DNA of 11,256 nucleotides from positions 1-11,256 of the forward strand of contig CACXDV010000050.1 in NCBI GenBank assembly GCA_902766585.1. The letters are read 5' to 3'. A program made the position numbers and the translations under genes. The DNA is from an uncultured Ruminococcus sp. (GTDB lineage Bacteria; Bacillota; Clostridia; Oscillospirales; Acutalibacteraceae). Positions 7,058-11,256 of this stretch are shown piece after piece (positions within the stretch are counted from its first letter, which is position 1; every line of letters begins with the position of its first letter). The notes beneath the pieces are model-generated. The model had not been told where the DNA came from. It made no database searches and was given only the letters and a program-made list of their open reading frames with translations.

Positions 7058-7474
7058 ATGGTTAAACTCATCGTTGGTAAAAAGGGTTCCGGAAAGACCA
7101 AGAAGCTTATCTATCTTGCTAATGAGGCTGTTGAAAAGTCGGACGGTAATGTTGTTGTTATCGAAAAGGGTTCAAAGCTTACCTATGATGTAACACACAA
7201 GGCTCGTCTTATCGACACTGATCATTATTCTATCCAGGGCTATGAGGCTTTCTTCGGTTTCCTGAGCGGTCTCTGCGCCGGCAACTATGATGTTACAGAT
7301 GTTCTCGTTGATTCCACCTTTAAGATCGGCGGCACAAACTTCGACGATTTTGCTGATTTCATCGAAAAGATCAACACTCTCGCCGCTAAAACAGAAACTC
7401 AGTTCACATTCCTCGTTTCTGCTGATGAAAAGGATCTCCCCCAGAGCCTTTCAGCAGTAGCAGAAAAGATCTGA
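7058..7474 (+). CDS. Small P-loop NTP-binding protein of unknown role
   Basis: I do not recognise a named family. The 138-residue product has a textbook Walker A motif near its start, GKKGSGKT (7-14), preceded by a short hydrophobic beta strand, as in minimal P-loop NTPases. A plausible Walker B is DVLVDS (81-86), with hydrophobic residues before an acidic one. A further strand FTFLVSADE (117-124) resembles the end of a small alpha/beta nucleotide-binding fold. There is no signal peptide, membrane segment or metal-binding cysteine cluster. At this size it could be a nucleotide-dependent regulator or a kinase-like core, but it lacks room for the lid and second domains of larger ATPases. AAGGAGG (7041-7047) lies 10 nt before the ATG. 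The gene has its own promoter and a strong terminator, so it is probably monocistronic, with possible read-through from pgi. GCT- and GTT-rich codons like those of pgi hint at good expression. Confidence 0.75.
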   Translation: MVKLIVGKKGSGKTKKLIYLANEAVEKSDGNVVVIEKGSKLTYDVTHKARLIDTDHYSIQGYEAFFGFLSGLCAGNYDVTDVLVDSTFKIGGTNFDDFADFIEKINTLAAKTETQFTFLVSADEKDLPQSLSAVAEKI

Positions 7475-7498
7475 TATCTTTATTCTTCGGAAAGCATC

Positions 7499-7520
7499 GG
7501 GAAGCCTCAGCAGGCTTCCC
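7499..7520 (+). terminator. Strong intrinsic terminator after the P-loop gene
   Basis: GGGAAGCCT (7499-7507) pairs perfectly with AGGCTTCCC (7512-7520) around a 4-nt loop, followed by the T-rich run 7521-7538. It begins 24 nt after the stop codon. Confidence 0.92.
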
Positions 7521-7548
7521 TTGTTTTTCTGTTTTTTTAAAAAAGCTA

Positions 7549-7577
7549 TTGACAAATTACGTTCATAAGATTATAAT
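7549..7577 (+). promoter_or_regulatory. Consensus sigma-A promoter of the yceD-rpmF operon
   Basis: TTGACA (7549-7554), exactly 17 bp, then TATAAT (7572-7577): both hexamers are perfect consensus. The start should fall near 7584, giving a leader of about 61 nt. This is the best promoter in the window and fits a ribosomal protein transcript. Confidence 0.88.
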
Positions 7578-7644
7578 TAAACATGGCGTTTTATTACAGA
7601 CTGAAAAGGAAAGTAATAATTGTACTTTGTTGAGGTGAAGGATC

Positions 7645-8139
7645 ATGCCCCTTGAACTGAAAAAAATCTTTCTTAATGAGAATGAGGAGCTTTCAGTCCA
7701 CACCGATCTGGATATGACGGACTGCGACCTCGGTGAAAACCGTTTTCCCGATGTTATAGGCGCTGATATTCGTGTCAGCAACCATGCGGGGCTGGTTGAA
7801 TTTGATGCTGCGGTCAGTTTTACATTCAGCTTCAGATGTGACAGGTGCTATGAGCGCTTCGACAGAGATTTTGCCTTCAGGTTCCATCATATTCTCGTTA
7901 CGAGCCTTCCGGAGGAAAACAGTGACGATTATATTGAAGCACCGGACTATTTGCTCGATACTGACATTCTGCTCAGGGATGATATTCTTTTGGAGCTGCC
8001 GTCAAAGCTCCTGTGTAAAGATTCCTGTAAGGGCTTGTGTCCAAAGTGCGGAAAAAATCTTAATAACGGAAGCTGCGCTTGCTCCAAGGGCGAGCCTGAT
8101 CCCCGTCTGGCAGCTTTAAGTCAGCTGCTTAGTGAATGA
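7645..8139 (+). CDS. yceD: YceD / DUF177 family protein (23S rRNA accumulation protein)
   Basis: This 164-residue protein belongs to the DUF177/YceD family, almost always encoded just before rpmF. In E. coli and plants the family is needed for normal 23S rRNA accumulation, which implies a role in large-subunit maturation; its biochemical activity is unknown. The family's cysteines are visible: CDRC (65-68) in the central beta region, and the C-terminal block C124, C128, CPKC (132-135), C144 and C146, probably a metal site. The closing GEPDPRLAALSQLL is a typical family ending. The ATG is supported by GAGGTGA (7632-7638) 6 nt upstream. The next gene, rpmF, begins 33 bp after the stop with no promoter between them, so the two are co-transcribed from the promoter at 7549-7577. 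Length and context match the family well. Confidence 0.9.
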   Translation: MPLELKKIFLNENEELSVHTDLDMTDCDLGENRFPDVIGADIRVSNHAGLVEFDAAVSFTFSFRCDRCYERFDRDFAFRFHHILVTSLPEENSDDYIEAPDYLLDTDILLRDDILLELPSKLLCKDSCKGLCPKCGKNLNNGSCACSKGEPDPRLAALSQLLSE

Positions 8140-8172
8140 TTTTTGTACTTTTATTCAAGGAGGTTATTTAAC

Positions 8173-8358
8173 ATGGCAGTACCTAAGAGAAAAACTTCTA
8201 AAGCAAGAAGAAATACCAGAAGATCATCAGTATGGAAGCTGGATGCTCCTGCACTCGTAAAATGTTCAAACTGCGGCGAATTTAAGCTCGCTCACAGAGC
8301 CTGCAAGAGCTGCGGTATGTACAAGGGTAGAGCTGTGCTTGTTGAAGCAGAGGCTTGA
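8173..8358 (+). CDS. rpmF: Large-subunit ribosomal protein L32 (bL32)
   Basis: The product is the 61-residue bL32 of the 50S ribosomal subunit. The N-terminus MAVPKRKTSKARRNTRRS is the conserved basic tail. A four-cysteine zinc ribbon follows, with CSNC at 31-34 and C44 and C47, so this is the zinc-binding form of L32. The ATG at 8173 is chosen because AAGGAGG (8157-8163) lies 9 nt upstream and the protein begins with the conserved MAVPKRK. An in-frame TTG at 8143 would add ten unrelated residues and run across the ribosome binding site. It is the second gene after yceD and is followed 18 bp downstream by a strong hairpin terminator. Confidence 0.96.
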   Translation: MAVPKRKTSKARRNTRRSSVWKLDAPALVKCSNCGEFKLAHRACKSCGMYKGRAVLVEAEA

Positions 8359-8376
8359 TTTGAATTTTTGCGGCAG

Positions 8377-8402
8377 ATAGAGAAGGAGAGATCCTTCTCT
8401 AT
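8377..8402 (+). terminator. Intrinsic terminator or attenuator between rpmF and der
   Basis: An 11-bp perfect stem, ATAGAGAAGGA (8377-8387) with TCCTTCTCTAT (8392-8402), has a GAGA loop and is followed by TTTATTTTTT. Only 29 nt separate it from the der start, so any der transcription from upstream must pass through it. Confidence 0.9.
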
Positions 8403-8431
8403 TTTATTTTTTACAAAAGGAGATGATATAA

Positions 8432-9760
8432 ATGGCTTTACCGGTTGTTGCTATTGTGGGAAGACCGAATGTCGGAAAGTCCACACTTTTCAATAAGCTT
8501 ATCGGAGAACGTGTCGCAATAGTTGATGACACTCCAGGCGTTACCCGTGACCGTATCTTCGGTGAATGTGAATGGAGAAACAGGAAAATATCCGTTATTG
8601 ATACCGGCGGCATAGAGCCGTATTCCGATGATATAATCCTCCAACAGATGAGGAGACAGGCTGAGCTTGCCATAGAAGCAAGTGATGTTATCATCTTTGT
8701 CACTGATCTGAAAAGCGGTATAGTCGCAACAGATGAGGAGGTCGCAGCCATGCTTATGAAAAGCGGCAGACCTGTTGTTCTGTGCGTCAATAAATGCGAT
8801 ACTGTAGGCGAGCCCGATCCTGCCTTCTATGAATTCTACAATCTCGGTCTGGGCGAACCGATACAGGTCTCCTCCGTTCACGGTCACGGAACAGGCGATC
8901 TGCTTGATGCCGTTTTTGAATACCTTCCCGCGCAGGAGGAAAACGATACTCAGGAGGAGGTTATCAGCGTTGCTGTTATCGGCAGACCTAATGCCGGAAA
9001 ATCCTCGCTTGTAAATAAGATCACCGGAGAAAACCGCTGCATCGTTTCCAATATTGCCGGTACGACAAGAGACAGCATCGACACAGAAATAGAAAACCGT
9101 CACGGCCGTTTCCGCTTTACCGATACCGCGGGACTGAGAAGAAAAAGCAAGATCGATGACGCTGTTGAAAAATACAGTATCATCCGCGCAAAAATGGCAA
9201 TAGAGCGCAGTGATGTATGCGTAATAATGATCGACGCTGTTACAGGCATTACCGATCAGGATACAAAGATCGCCGGTCTTGCGCATGATTCGGGAAAGGC
9301 GTGCATAATTGCCGTGAATAAATGGGACGCCATTGAAAAAAATGACAAGACCATGAATGAGTATATCAAAAAGTTAGAAAATGACTTTTCTTTCATGTCA
9401 TATGCACCGTTTATCTTTATTTCGGCAAAAACAGGTCAGCGCCTTGATAAACTGTTCGAGCTTATCGTAACAGCAGTAAACAATTCTGCAATGAGAATTT
9501 CAACGGGTATGCTCAACGACCTTCTTGCAGATGCAGTTGCCCGTGTTCAGCCGCCGACAGACAAGGGCAGAAGGCTCAAGATCATGTATGTCACTCAGGC
9601 ATCTGTCAAACCCCCGACATTTGTATTTTTCGTCAATAATCAGGAGCTTTTCCATTTTTCATATCAGAGATATCTCGAAAACAGGATAAGGGAAACCTTC
9701 GGCATGACAGGCACTCCGATACGCTTTGTCATAAGAGAAAGGGATTCCGAAAAGAAATAA
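8432..9760 (+). CDS. der: Ribosome biogenesis GTPase Der (EngA)
   Basis: Der is an essential tandem GTPase that binds the 50S subunit during late assembly. The 442-residue protein has the full family architecture. G domain 1 has GRPNVGKS (10-17), TPGVTRD (34-40, G2), DTGG (57-60) and NKCD (120-123). An acidic linker (about 167-176) leads to G domain 2 with GRPNAGKS (184-191), AGTTRD (209-214), DTAG (231-234) and NKWD (296-299). A C-terminal KH-like domain runs from about 355 to 440. All nucleotide-binding motifs are intact. AAGGAG (8417-8422) lies 9 nt before the ATG. No promoter is visible between the hairpin at 8377-8402 and this start, so der is probably expressed by read-through from yceD-rpmF or from a promoter inside rpmF. 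It ends at a terminator shared with the convergent ACT gene. Confidence 0.97.
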   Translation: MALPVVAIVGRPNVGKSTLFNKLIGERVAIVDDTPGVTRDRIFGECEWRNRKISVIDTGGIEPYSDDIILQQMRRQAELAIEASDVIIFVTDLKSGIVATDEEVAAMLMKSGRPVVLCVNKCDTVGEPDPAFYEFYNLGLGEPIQVSSVHGHGTGDLLDAVFEYLPAQEENDTQEEVISVAVIGRPNAGKSSLVNKITGENRCIVSNIAGTTRDSIDTEIENRHGRFRFTDTAGLRRKSKIDDAVEKYSIIRAKMAIERSDVCVIMIDAVTGITDQDTKIAGLAHDSGKACIIAVNKWDAIEKNDKTMNEYIKKLENDFSFMSYAPFIFISAKTGQRLDKLFELIVTAVNNSAMRISTGMLNDLLADAVARVQPPTDKGRRLKIMYVTQASVKPPTFVFFVNNQELFHFSYQRYLENRIRETFGMTGTPIRFVIRERDSEKK

Positions 9761-9765
9761 TTAAA

Positions 9766-9799
9766 AGGCTGTCACCGGATCATGTACCGATGACAGCCT
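9766..9799. terminator. Bidirectional terminator between der and the ACT-domain gene
   Basis: AGGCTGTCA (9766-9774) pairs perfectly with TGACAGCCT (9791-9799). An inner CGG/CCG pairing (9776-9778 with 9787-9789) extends the hairpin. AAAA lies on the left (9763-9766) and GTTTTTTATTTATT on the right, so it can serve both convergent genes, whose ends are 51 bp apart. Confidence 0.88.
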
Positions 9800-9811
9800 G
9801 TTTTTTATTTA

Positions 9812-10273
9812 TTATTTATTTTCCGCAAGCGTACAGAGCTTTGCATAAACTTCGTCAAAATCTGCCTTTGTCACAAGAATTGATATCTGACATTCGCTTG
9901 TTGTGATGAGCTTAAGCTCTGTCTGAGTATCTGCAGCAAGCTCGAATACCCTTGCAGCAAAGCCCGGACAGTTTATCATAGCCTCATCGTTAATTGATAT
10001 CTTGCAGTTGCCGCTGCTGACAATTGAACGTACCGAACCGTCATCCAGCTTTGAGGTATAGCTGAGTATCTTTACAAGGTCGTCATCCTTTATTGTAAAG
10101 GAAAGGCTGGTTCTGGAGCTTTGTATTGGAGAAAGGGATATCATATCCACATCAACTCCCATAGAACCGATTTTTTTGAAAACATCGGCTACAAAGCTGA
10201 TATCAGCGGGGATGTTCTGCAGTGTGATCAGTGTTACGTCGTCATAAACTGTTAATGAAGGATTCATATACAT
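9812..10273 (-). CDS. Free-standing double-ACT protein resembling the aspartokinase regulatory region
   Basis: The 153-residue protein consists of two ACT domains and nothing else. The first (about 11-75) reads VTLITLQNIP, then VDMISLSPIQ and SLSFTIKDDDL, closely like ACT1 of aspartokinase. The second (about 84-150) has CKISINDEAM, PGFAARVFELAA and LITTSECQISILV, which matches the aspartokinase ACT2 pattern, where MISTSEIKISVLV-like segments bind lysine or threonine. No amino-acid kinase domain is present. It lies 13 bp after dapB, so it is probably translated from the dapA-dapB transcript. By analogy with the separate beta subunit of Bacillus aspartokinase II it may sense lysine or threonine and regulate an aspartokinase encoded elsewhere; this role is inferred. 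ATG 10273 has GAGGAG 5 nt upstream. A second ATG two codons later (10267) is also possible, at 11 nt spacing. Confidence 0.82.
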   Translation of the reverse strand: MYMNPSLTVYDDVTLITLQNIPADISFVADVFKKIGSMGVDVDMISLSPIQSSRTSLSFTIKDDDLVKILSYTSKLDDGSVRSIVSSGNCKISINDEAMINCPGFAARVFELAADTQTELKLITTSECQISILVTKADFDEVYAKLCTLAENK

Positions 10274-10286
10274 TCACTCTCCTCTG

Positions 10287-11042
10287 TTATCTTGATGCAA
10301 GCAGATCGGACATATCATACATTCCGGGCTTCTTGTTATCAGCAAGGAAAACAGCCGCATTGACTGCACCGACAGCAAATACCGTCTTTGACCTTGCGCT
10401 GTGGCTTATAGTAAGTACCTCGTCGGTTCCCGCAAAGATTATCTCATGCTCGCCGACGATATTTCCGCCTCTTACGGAATGTATGCCGATCTCTTTCTTA
10501 TCACGCTTTTTGCGGTAGGAATGGCGGTCATATACATATTCGCTGTTTTCGCGTACCTGTGATACCGCATCAGCGATCATAAGCGCGGTTCCGCTGGGGG
10601 CATCCAGCTTCTGATTGTGGTGCTGTTCAACTATCTCTATATCGAAATCATCTCCGAAAACCGAGGCAGCCTTTTTGGCAAGCTCAATTATCAGATTGAT
10701 GCCGAGAGACATATTTCCCGAATAGAATACCGGTATTGTCTTTGAAGCTTCCTTTATTTTCGCCTTCTGCTCCTCGCTGTAGCCTGTTGTACAGATAACG
10801 CAGGGAATATTGTTTTTGCAGGCGTATTTCAGCATTGAATCAAGGACAGAGGGATTTGAAAAGTCGATGATGACATCAGCCTTTATATCAACCTCATCAT
10901 AGCTCGGAAAATATCCGATATCCGCTGCCGGCTTTATGATATCGACACCCGCAGCGATCCGGCAATCCTCACGGGCAGCTGCACAGGAAATAATGGCAGC
11001 ACCCATTTTTCCCGAACAGCCCGATAATATAATATCTGTCAT
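10287..11042 (-). CDS. dapB: 4-hydroxy-tetrahydrodipicolinate reductase
   Basis: DapB uses NAD(P)H to reduce 4-hydroxy-tetrahydrodipicolinate, the product of DapA, in the cytosolic diaminopimelate/lysine pathway. The enzyme has 251 residues, a usual length for Gram-positive DapB. The nucleotide-binding loop is GCSGKMG (8-14), followed by IIDFSNPS (58-65), TTGYS (85-89) and GNMSLGIN (109-116). The family signature, with EQHHNQKLDAPSGTA (139-153), contains the catalytic H141/H142 and K145. The start is ATG 11042: GGGAGG lies about 9 nt upstream and the protein begins directly with the Rossmann strand. The open frame runs 18 codons further to 11096, but those residues overlap the dapA end in another frame and look non-native. 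The gene starts 23 bp after the dapA stop, so the two are co-transcribed. Confidence 0.95.
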   Translation of the reverse strand: MTDIILSGCSGKMGAAIISCAAAREDCRIAAGVDIIKPAADIGYFPSYDEVDIKADVIIDFSNPSVLDSMLKYACKNNIPCVICTTGYSEEQKAKIKEASKTIPVFYSGNMSLGINLIIELAKKAASVFGDDFDIEIVEQHHNQKLDAPSGTALMIADAVSQVRENSEYVYDRHSYRKKRDKKEIGIHSVRGGNIVGEHEIIFAGTDEVLTISHSARSKTVFAVGAVNAAVFLADNKKPGMYDMSDLLASR

Positions 11043-11065
11043 TTTGAACGACCTCCCATCAGGGC

Positions 11066-11256
11066 TTATTTCAGAAGTCCGTAATCCTTCAGACACTCCT
11101 TAAGAGCAGCCTTGCCCGATTCCGACATACTGCCGAGGGGAAGTCTGCAGTCTCCGCAGTTCCAGCCTATCATATTCATGGCTTCCTTTACGGGTATGGG
11201 GTTTACATCTGAGAAAAGCATATCTATAAGTCTTATATATTTCTTCTGAAGCTCAA
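11066..11256 (-). CDS. dapA: 4-hydroxy-tetrahydrodipicolinate synthase, C-terminal part only
   Basis: The gene enters from the right edge and ends at TAA (11068-11066). I translated the visible 62 codons by hand. They read as the C-terminus of DapA: LFSDVNPIPVKEAMNMIGW, then CRLPLGSMSES and a final short helix ending in GLLK. The NPIPVK segment and RLPL are well conserved near the end of this family. DapA condenses pyruvate with aspartate semialdehyde, the step before DapB, which fits the gene order. The catalytic lysine and tyrosine lie outside the window and cannot be checked. Any promoter or lysine riboswitch for the operon would also be beyond the right edge. Confidence 0.92.
   Translation of the reverse strand, partial: ELQKKYIRLIDMLFSDVNPIPVKEAMNMIGWNCGDCRLPLGSMSESGKAALKECLKDYGLLK

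Noticed and set aside
8143..8172. TTG start for rpmF at 8143
   Set aside because: It would place the AAGGAGG site inside the gene and add residues not found on L32.
8438..9286. A 282-codon minus-strand open frame opposite der
   Set aside because: It is antisense to both intact G domains of Der, and its translation shows no domain and scattered cysteines typical of a shadow frame.
11043..11096. Extension of dapB to 11096
   Set aside because: The extra 18 codons overlap the end of dapA, and ATG 11042 has a strong GGGAGG site and begins directly at the Rossmann strand.

Overview
The window looks like chromosomal core DNA of a low-to-moderate GC Gram-positive bacterium of the Clostridia. A Ruminococcus-like Oscillospiraceae is my best guess, but this is inferred from style and not from a search. 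The supporting signs are strong AAGGAGG-type ribosome binding sites, sigma-A-type promoters close to TTGACA-17-TATAAT, a ClpE-type chaperone, a Ser/Glu-rich D,D-carboxypeptidase and a yceD-rpmF pair. I see no mobile element, CRISPR array, tRNA, rRNA or phage gene, and almost all the DNA is accounted for by housekeeping genes.

Layout, left to right. (1) Positions 1-453 (+) hold the 3' end of a calcineurin-like metallophosphoesterase. It converges on a ClpE-type AAA+ unfoldase (532-2868, -), with a probable bidirectional terminator between them. (2) On the minus strand, a membrane-anchored D-alanyl-D-alanine carboxypeptidase (3795-5237) is followed 24 bp later by a CvpA-family membrane protein (3051-3770). 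They form an envelope operon with a promoter near 5308-5336 and a terminator near 3012-3037. (3) Diverging from it is pgi (5562-6899, +), then a small P-loop protein of unknown role (7058-7474, +) with its own promoter, repeat-rich control region and strong terminator. (4) A near-perfect promoter (7549-7577) drives yceD, rpmF and probably der (7645-9760, +). All three link to the large ribosomal subunit. A strong hairpin terminator between rpmF and der suggests attenuated read-through. (5) Convergent with der, and separated by a shared terminator, is a minus-strand lysine/diaminopimelate cluster that enters from the right edge: dapA (3' end only), dapB, and a free-standing double-ACT protein resembling the regulatory half of aspartokinase.

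The functions fit together as growth and envelope physiology: cell-wall precursor supply (dapA/dapB), peptidoglycan trimming (carboxypeptidase), glycolysis (pgi), ribosome assembly (yceD, rpmF, der) and protein quality control (clpE).

I found no convincing undescribed multi-gene system. The items most worth a second look are the orphan aspartokinase-like ACT protein beside dapB, the small P-loop protein with its unusual leader, the Ser/Glu-rich insertion inside the carboxypeptidase catalytic domain, and the terminator upstream of der.
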